Positions 1 through 9,324 of a stretch of 64,000 bases of DNA are shown in pieces (position 1 is the stretch's first letter; the number at the start of each line of letters is the position of its first letter). The notes under the pieces were generated by a model. That model was not told where the DNA came from. It did no database searches and saw only the letters and a list, made by a program, of their open reading frames with translations. Origin of the DNA: Burkholderia plantarii (GTDB lineage: Bacteria; Pseudomonadota; Gammaproteobacteria; Burkholderiales; Burkholderiaceae); the NCBI RefSeq assembly GCF_001411805.1, contig NZ_CP007212.1, positions 1,984,001-2,048,000 of the forward strand, written 5' to 3'. The position numbers were made by a program, and so were the translations under genes.

Positions 1-292
1 GGCCGGCGCGGTGCCCGACGTGGTGCTGACCGCGATCGACGCGGACGTGATCAAGACCTACGTCGAGCTCGGCATGGGGATCGGCGTGGTGGCGGCGATG
101 GCCTACGACGCGCAGCGCGACGCCGGGCTCGTCGCGCTCGACACCCAGCACCTGTTCGAGGCCAGCACGACGCGGGTGGGCCTGCGCAAGGGCGCGTTCC
201 TGCGCTCCTATGCCTACCGGCTGCTCGAGATGTTCGCGCCGCACCTGACCGAAGCCGAGGTGGTCGCGCAGCTGAAGGAAACCGCGCTCTGA
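1..292 (+). CDS. CysB/Cbl-type LysR regulator, C-terminal part only
   Basis: This is the last 97 codons of a LysR-family regulator whose 5' part lies outside the window; the frame is open from base 2 and stops at 290-292. The stretch with DADVIKTYVELGMGIGVVA, then the AYD and ALDTQHLF segments, matches the end of the effector-binding domain of CysB, Cbl and SsuR, which control sulfate or sulfonate assimilation. The tail after the GLRKGAFLRSYAY segment is also typical of that branch. Which sulfur regulon it controls cannot be told from the fragment. No partner gene is visible because the next operon concerns ribose. Confidence 0.8.
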   Translation, partial: AGAVPDVVLTAIDADVIKTYVELGMGIGVVAAMAYDAQRDAGLVALDTQHLFEASTTRVGLRKGAFLRSYAYRLLEMFAPHLTEAEVVAQLKETAL

Positions 293-603
293 GCGCGAGG
301 CGCCGCGCCCGCCGCGAGGCGGCGCCGGCGCGCCATCCCGCCCGGGGCCGGCACCCGCCGGCGCCCGCGGTCAACCGCGACGGTGCGTACCCGTGTCGCG
401 CACTGCAAACTCCCGACCCACGCTCAATCAGGGCAAAACCCCGTTGCGCATCGCGCGCGATCAGTCCAGCATGGGCGCTTGCCGATACGCCCGGCCCGGA
501 TGGGCAGACCGGGATGCGCGAGAGGGGACGGTCGCCGTCGACGCCGATCCGGCGCGTTCATGGTTGTGGTCGCACCTTTTTTCGCACCGTGCCGGATGCT
601 ATC

Positions 604-619
604 GAGCAAACGTTTGCTC
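604..619. promoter_or_regulatory. LacI-family operator of the ribose operon
   Basis: GAGCAAACGTTTGCTC is a perfect 16-bp palindrome with the central CG and flanking AAAC/GTTT found in LacI/GalR-type operators. It lies 52 bp before the rbsB start. A weak extended -10 (TGCTATCGA, 597-605) with a T-rich -35 region about 17 bp upstream would overlap it, so binding should block transcription. The obvious ligand is the LacI-type regulator encoded four genes downstream. The rest of 293-670 shows no gene. Confidence 0.8.
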
Positions 620-670
620 AACATGAAAACGACACCCGGGCAGCCGGGCCAGATCAGTGAGGAGAGTCGT

Positions 671-1633
671 ATGGATTTCCGCATTCGCCGCCGTGTTCTC
701 GCCGCCGCGCTCGTCGGCGCCGCCGTGGCCATCGCACCGCCCGGCGCGCAGGCGCAGGCGCAGGCCGCGCACAAGCCGAAGGTCGCGCTCGTGATGAAGT
801 CGCTCGCCAATGAATTCTTCCTGACCATGGAGAACGGCGCGAAGGACTACCAGCAGCACAACCCGGCGCTGTTCGATCTGGTCACCAACGGCATCAAGGA
901 CGAGACCGACACCGCCAACCAGATCCGCATCGTCGAGCAGATGATCGTCGCCAAGGCCGACGCGATCGTGCTGGCGCCGGCCGATTCGAAGGCGCTGGTG
1001 CCGGTGGTGAAGAAGGCGGTGGATGCCGGCATCATCGTCATCAACATCGACAACCGGCTCGATCCGGACGTGCTGAAGTCGAAGAACCTCAACGTGCCGT
1101 TCGTCGGCCCCGACAACCGCAAGGGCGCGCGCAAGATCGGCGACTACCTCGCCAGGCGCCTGAAGGCCGGTGACGAGGTGGGCATCCTCGAGGGCGTGTC
1201 GACCACCACCAACGCGCAGCAGCGCACGGCCGGCTACCAGGACGCGATGAAGGCGGCGGGCGTGAAGGTGGTGTCGGTGCAGTCGGGCGAGTGGGAGATC
1301 GACAAGGGCAACGCGGTGGCCTCGGCGATGCTCAACGAATATCCGAACCTGAAGGCGCTGCTGTGCGGCAACGACAGCATGGCGATCGGCGCCGTGTCGG
1401 CGGTGCGCGCGGCCGGCAAGGCAGGCAAGGTCTACGTGGTCGGCTACGACAACATCAACGCGGTCAAGCCGATGCTGCAGGACGGCCGGATCCTCGCCAC
1501 CGCCGACCAGTACGCGGCCAAGCAGGCCGTGTTCGGCATCGACACGGCGCTGAAGGCGATCGCCGCGCACAAGAAGCAGTCGGACCTGTCGGGCGTGGTC
1601 GAGACGCCGGTCGACCTGATCGTCAAGCAGTAA
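671..1633 (+). CDS. rbsB: Ribose ABC transporter, periplasmic binding protein
   Basis: A 320-residue periplasmic sugar-binding protein of the RbsB/Peripla_BP_4 family. Residues 1-32 are a signal peptide: Arg-rich start, Ala-rich core, and a cleavage region around AQAQA. The mature part starts with the family pattern of a first beta strand (VALVMKSLANEFF) and contains ADAIVLAPADS and a late GYDN hinge motif. The ATG at 671 is chosen because it follows a GGAGAG ribosome site and begins the signal peptide; the frame is open upstream but without family similarity. It is first in an operon with rbsA eight bases downstream, then rbsC, a LacI regulator and ribokinase. Ribose is inferred from the ribokinase; another pentose is possible. 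Confidence 0.92.
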   Translation: MDFRIRRRVLAAALVGAAVAIAPPGAQAQAQAAHKPKVALVMKSLANEFFLTMENGAKDYQQHNPALFDLVTNGIKDETDTANQIRIVEQMIVAKADAIVLAPADSKALVPVVKKAVDAGIIVINIDNRLDPDVLKSKNLNVPFVGPDNRKGARKIGDYLARRLKAGDEVGILEGVSTTTNAQQRTAGYQDAMKAAGVKVVSVQSGEWEIDKGNAVASAMLNEYPNLKALLCGNDSMAIGAVSAVRAAGKAGKVYVVGYDNINAVKPMLQDGRILATADQYAAKQAVFGIDTALKAIAAHKKQSDLSGVVETPVDLIVKQ

Positions 1634-1640
1634 GGCCCGC

Positions 1641-3224
1641 ATGGCGACGATCGCAACCGCCGGCGAACCGGTACTCGACGTCTCGGGGATCGGCAAGACC
1701 TACGCCGAGCCGGTGCTGGCCGACGTCTCGCTCGCGCTGCACGCGGGCGAGGCGCTCGCGCTGACGGGCGAGAACGGCGCGGGCAAGAGCACGCTGTCGA
1801 AGATCGTGGGCGGCCTCGTCACGCCGACGGCCGGCGCGATGCGGCTGGCGGGCGGCGCCTATGCGCCGGCCAGCCGCGGCGAGGCCGAGGCGCTCGGCGT
1901 GCGGATGGTGATGCAGGAGCTGAACCTGCTCGCCACCCTGACGGTGGCCGAGAACCTGTTCCTGAACCGCCTGCCGCGCCGCTTCGGCGTGATCGACCGG
2001 CGCCGGCTGCGCGCCGACGCGCGCGAGGCGATGGCGCGCGTCGGGCTCGACGCGATCGACCCGGACACCCCGGTCGGCGCGCTCGGCATCGGCCACCAGC
2101 AGATGGTCGAGATCGCGCGCAACCTGATCGGCGACTGCCGCGTGCTGATCCTCGACGAGCCGACGGCGATGCTGACCGCGCGCGAGGTCGAGTTGCTGTT
2201 CGCGCAGATCGACCGGCTCAAGGCCGCCGGCGTCGCGCTCGTCTACATCTCGCACCGGCTCGAGGAACTCGCGCGCGTGGCCGAGCGCGTGGCGGTGCTT
2301 CGCGACGGCCGGCTGGTGCATGCCGGGCCGATGGGCGAGGTGTCGGGCGAGCGGCTGGTGGCGCTGATGGCCGGCCGCGAGGTGGGCGAGCACATCGAGT
2401 TCGGCGAGCGCCGGATCGGCGCGCCGCGGCTCGCGGTGGCGGGCCTCGCGCGCGGCACCGCGGTGCGCGACGTGTCGTTCGAGGTGCGCGCCGGCGAGAT
2501 CTTCGGCATCTCGGGGCTGATCGGCGCCGGGCGCACCGAACTGCTGCGGCTCATCTACGGCGCCGACCGCGCCGAGGCCGGCACGGTCTCGATCGGCACG
2601 CCGCCGCGCCCGGTGCGGATCGGCTCGCCGGCCGACGCGGTGAAGCACGGCATCGCGCTGATCACAGAGGACCGCAAGGGCGAGGGGCTGCTGCTGTCTC
2701 TGCCGATCGCGACCAACGTGTCGCTCGGCCAGCTCGGCCGGATCTCGCGCGGCGGGGTGGTCGACACGCGGCGCGAGCACGCGCTCGCCCAGCGCCAGAT
2801 CGAGGCGATGCGGATCCGCACGCGCGGGCCGGCGCAGCCGGTCGGCGAACTGTCGGGCGGCAACCAGCAGAAGGTCGTGATCGGCCGCTGGCTGGCCCAC
2901 GACATGGGCGTGCTGCTGTTCGACGAGCCCACGCGCGGGATCGACGTCGGCGCCAAGTTCGACATCTACGCGTTGATGGGCGGCCTCGCTCGCGAGGGCC
3001 GCGCGCTCGTCGTGGTGTCGAGCGACCTGCGCGAGCTGATGCTGATCTGTGACCGGATCGGCGTGATGTCGGCCGGCCGCATGACGGCCGTGTTCGAGCG
3101 CGGGCACTGGACCCAGGACGCGCTGCTGGCCGCCGCGTTCGCCGGCTTCTCGCGCCGCGACGCCACGCCCGCTCCGTTGCCTGCCGCGCCGGCAGGTGAC
3201 TCGACTCCAGGAATTCCTTCATGA
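1641..3224 (+). CDS. rbsA: Ribose ABC transporter, double ATP-binding subunit
   Basis: A 527-residue sugar ATPase with two tandem ABC domains, the normal architecture of RbsA, MglA and XylG. Domain 1 has a Walker A GENGAGKST at about 43-51 and a LILDEP Walker B. Its signature is unusual, LGIGHQQ in place of the common LSxGQQQ. Domain 2 carries a clear LSGGNQQK signature and a LLFDEPTRGID Walker B; as usual in this family its Walker A is degenerate (SGLIGAGRTE). It energises the RbsC channel on the cytoplasmic face. The stop overlaps the rbsC start in an ATGA, so translation is coupled. Confidence 0.93.
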   Translation: MATIATAGEPVLDVSGIGKTYAEPVLADVSLALHAGEALALTGENGAGKSTLSKIVGGLVTPTAGAMRLAGGAYAPASRGEAEALGVRMVMQELNLLATLTVAENLFLNRLPRRFGVIDRRRLRADAREAMARVGLDAIDPDTPVGALGIGHQQMVEIARNLIGDCRVLILDEPTAMLTAREVELLFAQIDRLKAAGVALVYISHRLEELARVAERVAVLRDGRLVHAGPMGEVSGERLVALMAGREVGEHIEFGERRIGAPRLAVAGLARGTAVRDVSFEVRAGEIFGISGLIGAGRTELLRLIYGADRAEAGTVSIGTPPRPVRIGSPADAVKHGIALITEDRKGEGLLLSLPIATNVSLGQLGRISRGGVVDTRREHALAQRQIEAMRIRTRGPAQPVGELSGGNQQKVVIGRWLAHDMGVLLFDEPTRGIDVGAKFDIYALMGGLAREGRALVVVSSDLRELMLICDRIGVMSAGRMTAVFERGHWTQDALLAAAFAGFSRRDATPAPLPAAPAGDSTPGIPS

Positions 3225-4243
3225 ATGAACCGATCGTCCCCGGCCACGACACGGCCGGCGGTGCCGCGCCCGACGCGGCCGCGCCTTCCGCGAAGCGCCT
3301 CTCGGGCACGCGGCTCGGGCTGTCCAACTACCTGGGCCTGGCCGGCGCGCTGCTCGCGATGATCGCGCTGTTCTCGGCGCTCAGCTCGCATTTCCTCACC
3401 TACGACACGTTCAGCACGATCGCGAACCAGATTCCCGATCTGGTGGTGATGGCGGTCGGCATGACCTTCGTGCTGATCATCGCCGGCATCGACCTGTCGG
3501 TCGGCTCGGTGCTGGCGCTGGCCGCCTCGGTGGTCTCCGTGGCGGCGCTGAAGTGGCACTGGGCGCCGCTGCCGGCCGCGCTGCTCGGCATGGCCGCGGC
3601 GGCCGTCACCGGAATGCTGACGGGGGCCGTGACGGTGGGCTGGCGGATTCCGTCGTTCATCGTCTCGCTCGGCGTGCTGGAGGGCGCGCGCGGGCTGGCC
3701 TATCAATTGACGAATTCGCGTACTGCCTACATCGGCGATGCCTTCGATTTCCTGTCGAATCCTTTCGCGCTGGGCATTTCGCCGGCCTTCGCGATCGCGG
3801 TTGCGGTGATGCTGGTGGCCCAGTTCGTGCTTACCCGGACGGTGTTCGGCCGATATCTGGTTGGTATCGGTACCAACGAAGAGGCCGTAAGGCTTGCCGG
3901 GGTGAACCCTCGTCCGTATAAAATCATCGTGTTTGCGTTGATGGGCGCGCTCGCGGGGCTTGCGGCGCTGTTCCAGATCTCGCGGCTCGAAGCGGCCGAC
4001 CCGAATGCGGGCGTCGGGCTCGAACTGCAGGTGATCGCGGCCGTCGTGATCGGCGGCACGAGCCTGATGGGCGGGCGCGGCTCCGTGATCAGCACGTTTT
4101 TTGGCGTCTTGATCATCTCGGTGCTGGCGGCGGGGCTTGCCCAGATCGGCGCGAACGAACCGACCAAGCGCATCATTACCGGGGCCGTGATCGTCGTCGC
4201 CGTTGTACTCGACACGTATCGCAGCCGCCGATCGCGCACTTAA
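3221..4243 (+). CDS. rbsC: Ribose ABC transporter permease
   Basis: A 340-residue inner-membrane permease of the BPD_transp_2 family. After a 30-residue soluble N-terminus come about eight to ten hydrophobic segments. The family motif region AGIDLSVGSVLAL sits near residues 87-99, and GGTSLMGGRGS lies near the C-terminus. It begins inside the rbsA stop. The 3' third (about 3,690-4,240) has somewhat lower GC than the surrounding genes, but no frame disruption is seen. A 22-bp gap follows before the regulator gene. Confidence 0.92.
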   Translation: MNEPIVPGHDTAGGAAPDAAAPSAKRLSGTRLGLSNYLGLAGALLAMIALFSALSSHFLTYDTFSTIANQIPDLVVMAVGMTFVLIIAGIDLSVGSVLALAASVVSVAALKWHWAPLPAALLGMAAAAVTGMLTGAVTVGWRIPSFIVSLGVLEGARGLAYQLTNSRTAYIGDAFDFLSNPFALGISPAFAIAVAVMLVAQFVLTRTVFGRYLVGIGTNEEAVRLAGVNPRPYKIIVFALMGALAGLAALFQISRLEAADPNAGVGLELQVIAAVVIGGTSLMGGRGSVISTFFGVLIISVLAAGLAQIGANEPTKRIITGAVIVVAVVLDTYRSRRSRT

Positions 4244-4265
4244 AGACAGACCAGAGGGATTCAAG

Positions 4266-5312
4266 ATGGCGACGATCAAGGATGTGGCTGCCATGGCAGG
4301 CGTGTCGTTCACGACGGTTTCACACGTGGTGAACAATTCGCGGCCGGTGTCGGCCGACGTGCGGGCGAAGGTGGAGCGGGCGATCGCCCAGCTCAACTAC
4401 GTCCCGTCGGCCGTCGCGCGATCCCTGAAAGCACGTTCGACGGCCACCATCGGCCTGGTCGTGCCGAACAGCACGAATCCGTATTTCGCCGAGCTCGCGC
4501 GCGGCATCGAGGATCAGTGCGCGGCACGCGGGTATTGCGTGTTCTTCTGCAATTCCGACGACGATCCCGTCAAGCAGCGCAACTATCTGCGCGTGCTGCA
4601 GGAAAAACGCATCGACGGGCTGATCATCGCCTCGGCGGGCGAGGACGCGGTGCTGGCGCAGACGCTCGCCGATTCGCGCGAGCCGCTGGTGGTGGTGGAC
4701 CGCAACATCGAGGGGCTGTCGGCCGATCTGGTGCAGATCGACCATGAACGCGGCGCCTATCTGGCCACGCGCCACCTGATCGAGCTCGGGCATTCGCGGA
4801 TCGGCTGCATCACCGGCCCGGTCGATACGGCGGTCAGCGCGATGCGCGTCCACGGTTTCATCCGTGCGATGGCCGAGCGCGGCCTCGACATCATGCCCGG
4901 CGCGATCGCCGAGAGCGACTTCTCGTGCCTGGGCGGCCGCCGTGCCGCGGCCGAGCTGCTCGACACGCTGCAGCCCACGGCGATCTTCGCCGGCAACGAC
5001 CTGATGGGCATCGGCGCGCTGCGTGCCGCGGCCGAACGCGGGCTCGGCGTGCCGGAGGATTGCTCGATCATCGGTTTCGACGACATCGAGATGTCGAGCT
5101 ACACCTACCCGGCGCTGTCGACGGTCGGCCAGTCGGTGCGCGCCTTGGGCGAAATTGCCGCGCAGACGTTGATCGAGCGGATCGCGGCCGGCTCGGAGGG
5201 CTCGGCGGCCATGACCAAGCGCCGCCGCGTGGTGTCGCCGCGGCTGGTGCTGCGGGAATCGACCGCGGCCTACAACGGCGAGGCCGGCGTCGTGCCGGCC
5301 AAGCGCGCATGA
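4266..5312 (+). CDS. rbsR: LacI-family transcriptional repressor of the ribose operon
   Basis: A 348-residue LacI/GalR regulator. Residues 1-46 hold the classic helix-turn-helix and hinge: ATIKDVAAMAGVS, then TTVSHVVNN, followed by ARSLKARST. The rest is a periplasmic-binding-like ligand domain starting TIGLVVPNSTNPYF. The start at 4266 is chosen because MATIKDV is the invariant family beginning and a GAGGGATTC stretch precedes it; an upstream ATG at 4203 would overlap rbsC. It lies inside the operon it probably represses through the palindrome at 604-619, and its TGA overlaps the ribokinase ATG. Direct proof of binding is absent. Confidence 0.9.
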   Translation: MATIKDVAAMAGVSFTTVSHVVNNSRPVSADVRAKVERAIAQLNYVPSAVARSLKARSTATIGLVVPNSTNPYFAELARGIEDQCAARGYCVFFCNSDDDPVKQRNYLRVLQEKRIDGLIIASAGEDAVLAQTLADSREPLVVVDRNIEGLSADLVQIDHERGAYLATRHLIELGHSRIGCITGPVDTAVSAMRVHGFIRAMAERGLDIMPGAIAESDFSCLGGRRAAAELLDTLQPTAIFAGNDLMGIGALRAAAERGLGVPEDCSIIGFDDIEMSSYTYPALSTVGQSVRALGEIAAQTLIERIAAGSEGSAAMTKRRRVVSPRLVLRESTAAYNGEAGVVPAKRA

Positions 5313-6250
5313 GCGGCGGCGAGCAGGGCGCGCGGCCGCCGGGGGGGCGGGTTGCCGTGGTCGGTAGCCTGAACATGGACCTGGTGGTGCGCGCGCCGCG
5401 CCTGCCGAAACCGGGCGAGACGCTGAGCGGCCACGGGTACGCGCAGGCCGCGGGCGGCAAGGGCGGCAACCAGGCGGTGGCCGCCGCGCGGCTCGGCGCG
5501 CAGGTCGCGATGCTGGGGCGCCTCGGCGACGACGCGAACGGCGCCGCGCTGCGCGCCGCGCTCGAGGCCGAGCGGATCGACTGCGCGGCGCTCGCGACCA
5601 GCGCCGGCGTGCCGACCGGCGTGGCGCTGATCGTGGTGGACGACGCGAGCCAGAACGCGATCGTGATCGTGGCAGGCGGCAACGGCCTCGTGACGCCGGA
5701 GGACGTCGCCGCCCACGACGCGATGATCGCGGCCGCCGACGTGCTGGTCTGCCAGCTGGAGACGCCGATGCCGGCCGTGCGGGCCGCGCTGGAGGCGGGG
5801 CGCCGCCACGCGCGCATCGTCGTGCTGAATCCGGCGCCGGCGCTCGCGCCGCTGCCGGACGGCTGGCTGCCGCTGGTCGACTGGCTGATCCCGAACGAGA
5901 TCGAGGCGGCCGCGCTGACCGGCGTCCCGATCGCGACGCCGGCCGATGCCGAACTGGCTGCCCGACGGCTCGCGGAGGGCGGTGCGCGCAACGTGATCGT
6001 CACGCTCGGCGGGCAGGGCGTGGTGGCGCGGTACGCCGACGGCGGCACGCGTCATTATCCGGCGCCGAAAGTGGCGGCGGTCGACACGACGGCGGCCGGC
6101 GATACCTTCATCGGCGGTTTCGCGGCACGGCTCGCGGCCGGCGACGCGCTCGACGAAGCGATCCGCTTCGCGCAACGCGCGGCCGCGCTGTCGGTGACGC
6201 GCGTCGGCGCGCAACCTTCGATTCCGACCCTACAAGAGCTTTCCGCCTAG
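5309..6250 (+). CDS. rbsK: Ribokinase
   Basis: A 313-residue PfkB-family sugar kinase that phosphorylates ribose at O5 with ATP in the cytoplasm. The N-terminal signature GGKGGNQAVAAARLG (49-63) binds the sugar. The C-terminal signature DTTAAGDTF (259-267) contains the catalytic base Asp265 in an anion-hole AAGD. The ATG at 5309 overlaps the rbsR stop and gives a normal ribokinase length. As last gene of the operon it supports ribose as the transported sugar. Confidence 0.93.
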   Translation: MSGGEQGARPPGGRVAVVGSLNMDLVVRAPRLPKPGETLSGHGYAQAAGGKGGNQAVAAARLGAQVAMLGRLGDDANGAALRAALEAERIDCAALATSAGVPTGVALIVVDDASQNAIVIVAGGNGLVTPEDVAAHDAMIAAADVLVCQLETPMPAVRAALEAGRRHARIVVLNPAPALAPLPDGWLPLVDWLIPNEIEAAALTGVPIATPADAELAARRLAEGGARNVIVTLGGQGVVARYADGGTRHYPAPKVAAVDTTAAGDTFIGGFAARLAAGDALDEAIRFAQRAAALSVTRVGAQPSIPTLQELSA

Positions 6251-6284
6251 ACTTCGCTTGCGCTTCATGCACGCGGCACGCCTT

Positions 6285-6312
6285 CGAATCCGGCCTCGCG
6301 CCGGATTCGTTC
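6285..6312 (+). terminator. Hairpin after rbsK
   Basis: CGAATCCGGC (6285-6294) and GCCGGATTCG (6300-6309) pair perfectly over ten bases around a five-base loop, 35 bp after the rbsK stop. No T-run follows, only TTCGTC, so it may stop transcription weakly or protect the 3' end. Confidence 0.5.
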
Positions 6313-7287
6313 GTCTGGGCACGCCACTTTATCGGGGCGGATCGCTCGCGGTGATCAAGCAGGCGCGCCGCACGTTCGGTGCCCGCACGGGTGCGAGCCG
6401 GGCGTCGCCGGGATCGCGACGAGCGGCTCGTCTGAATATCGAGATCGCCCCGCGTTCCCGATCGTCCATCGCGAGATCCACGACACAAACCGGTACCCGT
6501 CACCGGACCGGATCAGCGGGCGAGCCGCGCTTGCATGCGTCGTCGGCACGACGCGCGACGTCCGCGGATCGCGGTATCCGCGATATCGGGCCAACGCTTG
6601 CGGCGCATGCATGACGACGTGATCGCGGCGCTTCGTCCGGTTCGTTTCCATCATTGTTCGCGCCCGGCGTCTCGATCCACCATCCGGATGCACGTTAACG
6701 AGCATGGCGCGCTGCCCGCACCGCACTGCATTGCACCGACCCGCATCCCGTGATGCCGAGCATGCTCGACGCATGAACGCCCGACGTGCCACGGCGTGTC
6801 TTCGCCGATGCATCACGCGTGCTTCCACCGCGTTTCACCGACGCACCATCCGCGCGCATCCCACCGGGTCGTGCGCGCCGCGAAGTGGCCCGACACGCCA
6901 CCGACGCAGCTCGTCGCGCATGCCTCACGCGCCATCGCGCGAATCCGGTCCAATCGCAAAAAATTGTAACGAATGCGATCGCTCTGTCGTCCGAAATGCC
7001 GCTTCGATCGTATAGGGAAGAAGGGAGGAACGCGTCCGGTGAAAGAGACGATTCCATGCAACAGGAGAGGACGCGTGCGTCACGTTGCCAAGCTCGGGGA
7101 GAACATTGTATGGCAGTCAAAAAGCCCAGTCCAAGCGGGGTTTTTCTGAGTGTCTGGCAACAACGTTCCGACTGAAGTTTGTTCGTGAAAAAATAGGGAA
7201 ATGGGTTTAGGATGAAATCGAACGGTCCTGCTTCTGCGTGTTCCAACGAAGGCAAGATCGTCTTCCGTCACAAGGCGAGGAGGTAGC
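6313..7287. other. Gene-free stretch before prkA
   Basis: About one kilobase with no open frame resembling a known protein and a base composition less GC-rich than the flanking genes. Visible structure is limited to an inverted repeat ACGCGTCC/GGACGCGT (7030-7037 and 7069-7076) and an imperfect hairpin with A-tract and T-tract at 7119-7145. A 21-codon frame starting ATG at 7110 runs through that hairpin. It may be a long 5' leader, a small RNA locus or the remains of lost genes; the sequence does not decide. Confidence 0.5.
7119..7145 (+). terminator. Possible terminator-like hairpin upstream of prkA
   Basis: AAAAA then GCCC (7119-7127) can pair with GGGG then TTTTT (7137-7145), with one G-G mismatch. 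The hairpin is thus flanked by an A-tract and a T-tract as in bidirectional intrinsic terminators. The GC stem is only three pairs, so the call is weak. It could end a transcript made in the gene-free stretch or attenuate prkA. Confidence 0.3.
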
Positions 7288-9210
7288 ATGGATATTTACA
7301 GCAGCTTCGCGAACCGCTTCGAGAAAACCCGCGAGGAGGAGTTCTCGCTCGAAGAGTATCTCGCGCTCTGCAAGAACGATCCATCGGCGTACGCCACCGC
7401 GGGCGAACGCATGTTGGCGGCCATCGGGGAACCGGAGCAGGTCGATACGCGAAACGACCCGCGTCTGTCGCGGATCTTCGCGAACAAAGTCATCAAGGTC
7501 TATCCCGCGTTTCGCGAGTTCTACGGAATGGAGGAGGTGATCGAGCAGGTGGTCGCGTACTTCCGCCACTCGGCGCAGGGGCTCGAGGAGAAGAAGCAGA
7601 TCCTCTATCTGCTCGGGCCGGTCGGTGGCGGCAAATCGTCGATCGCCGAGCGTCTCAAGCAACTGGCGGAGCGCGTGCCGTTCTATTCGCTGAAGGGTTC
7701 TCCCGTCAACGAATCGCCGCTCGGGCTGTTCGACTACGACGAGGACGGCCCGATCCTCGAGGAGCAATACGGCATCCCGCGCCGCTACCTCAAGAGCATC
7801 CTGAGCCCGTGGGCCGTCAAGCGGCTGCACGAATACAACGGCGACATCCGCCAGTTCCGCGTGGTGCGCCGCTATCCGTCGATCCTGCGCCAGATCGGCA
7901 TCGCCAAGACGGAGCCGGGCGACGAGAACAACCAGGACATCTCCTCGCTGGTCGGCAAGGTCGACATCCGCAAGCTCGAACAGTACGCGCAGGACGACGC
8001 CGATGCCTACAGCTACTCGGGCGGCCTCTGCCTCGCCAACCAGGGTCTGCTCGAATTCGTCGAGATGTTCAAGGCGCCGATCAAGGTGCTGCACCCGCTG
8101 CTGACGGCCACCCAGGAAGGCAACTTCAAAGGCACCGAAGGCTTCGGCGCGATCCCGTTCGACGGCGTGATCCTCGCCCACTCGAACGAGTCCGAATGGA
8201 AGGCGTTCCGCAACAACAAGAACAACGAGGCGCTGCTCGACCGGATCTTCGTCGTGAAGGTGCCGTACTGCCTGCGCGTGTCGGAAGAGATCCGCATCTA
8301 CGAGAAGCTGATCCGCAGTTCCTCGCTGGCCGAAGCCGTCTGCGCGCCGGGCACGCTGAAGATGATGGCGCAGTTCTCGGCGCTCACGCGGCTGCATGAA
8401 CCCGAGAACTCGAGCCTGTTCTCGAAGATGCAGGTGTACGACGGCGAGAACCTGAAGGACACCGATCCGAAGGCGAAGTCGTATCAGGAGTATCGCGACT
8501 ACGCCGGCGTCGACGAAGGCATGACGGGCGTGTCGACGCGCTTCGCGTTCAAGATCCTCTCGCGCGTGTTCAACTTCGACAGCTCGGAGGTGGCCGCGAA
8601 CCCGGTCCACCTGATGTACGTGCTCGAGCAGCAGATCGAACGCGAGCAGTTCCCGCCGGAAACGGAGCAGAAGTATCTGTCGTTCGTGAAGGATCTGCTC
8701 GCCTCGCGCTACGCGGAGTTCATCGGCAAGGAGATCCAGACGGCGTACCTCGAATCGTATTCGGAGTACGGGCAGAACATCTTCGACCGCTACGTGACCT
8801 ATGCGGACTTCTGGATCCAGGACCAGGAGTTCCGCGATCACGACACGGGCGAGAGCTTCGACCGCGCCTCGCTGAACGCCGAGCTCGAGAAGATCGAGAA
8901 GCCGGCCGGCATCAGTAATCCGAAGGATTTCCGCAACGAGATCGTGAACTTCGTGCTGCGTGCGCGGGCCGCGAACGGCGGGAAGAATCCGGCCTGGGTC
9001 AGCTACGAAAAGCTGCGCGTGGTGATCGAGAAGAAGATGTTCTCGAACACCGAGGAACTGCTGCCGGTGATCTCGTTCAACGCCAAGGGATCGGCGGAGG
9101 AGCAGCGCAAGCACGAGGACTTCGTGAACCGCATGGTCGCCAAGGGCTACACGCCGAAGCAGGTCCGCCTGCTCTGCGACTGGTACCTGCGCGTGCGCAA
9201 GTCGTCATGA
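7288..9210 (+). CDS. prkA: PrkA/YeaG-family serine protein kinase
   Basis: A 640-residue PrkA protein, full length for the family. It has an AAA-like ATPase core with Walker A GPVGGGKS at 110-117, and the C-terminal region that gives these proteins their kinase-like fold. In enterobacteria the homologue YeaG acts in starvation and stationary-phase adaptation, and its operon depends on RpoS and sigma-54. The start ATG follows GGCGAGGAGG, an excellent ribosome site. It is followed by yeaH and spoVR on the same strand, a widely conserved trio whose exact joint function is not settled. Confidence 0.95.
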   Translation: MDIYSSFANRFEKTREEEFSLEEYLALCKNDPSAYATAGERMLAAIGEPEQVDTRNDPRLSRIFANKVIKVYPAFREFYGMEEVIEQVVAYFRHSAQGLEEKKQILYLLGPVGGGKSSIAERLKQLAERVPFYSLKGSPVNESPLGLFDYDEDGPILEEQYGIPRRYLKSILSPWAVKRLHEYNGDIRQFRVVRRYPSILRQIGIAKTEPGDENNQDISSLVGKVDIRKLEQYAQDDADAYSYSGGLCLANQGLLEFVEMFKAPIKVLHPLLTATQEGNFKGTEGFGAIPFDGVILAHSNESEWKAFRNNKNNEALLDRIFVVKVPYCLRVSEEIRIYEKLIRSSSLAEAVCAPGTLKMMAQFSALTRLHEPENSSLFSKMQVYDGENLKDTDPKAKSYQEYRDYAGVDEGMTGVSTRFAFKILSRVFNFDSSEVAANPVHLMYVLEQQIEREQFPPETEQKYLSFVKDLLASRYAEFIGKEIQTAYLESYSEYGQNIFDRYVTYADFWIQDQEFRDHDTGESFDRASLNAELEKIEKPAGISNPKDFRNEIVNFVLRARAANGGKNPAWVSYEKLRVVIEKKMFSNTEELLPVISFNAKGSAEEQRKHEDFVNRMVAKGYTPKQVRLLCDWYLRVRKSS

Positions 9211-9324
9211 CGCATCTGTTGCACCGCCCGCGCGGCCGCGCCGCGCGGGCACCCTGAGCGACGCGCCGCACGGCGGATCGTGCGGCACGTCCCGGCGTAT
9301 CGACCTTCAAGCGGGAGACCGGGA

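Noticed and set aside
7151..7170. Possible sigma-54 promoter before prkA (TGGCAACAACGTTCCG)
   Set aside because: The -24 GG is present but the -12 element reads TTCC instead of TTGC; the match is too weak, although enteric yeaG is sigma-54 dependent.
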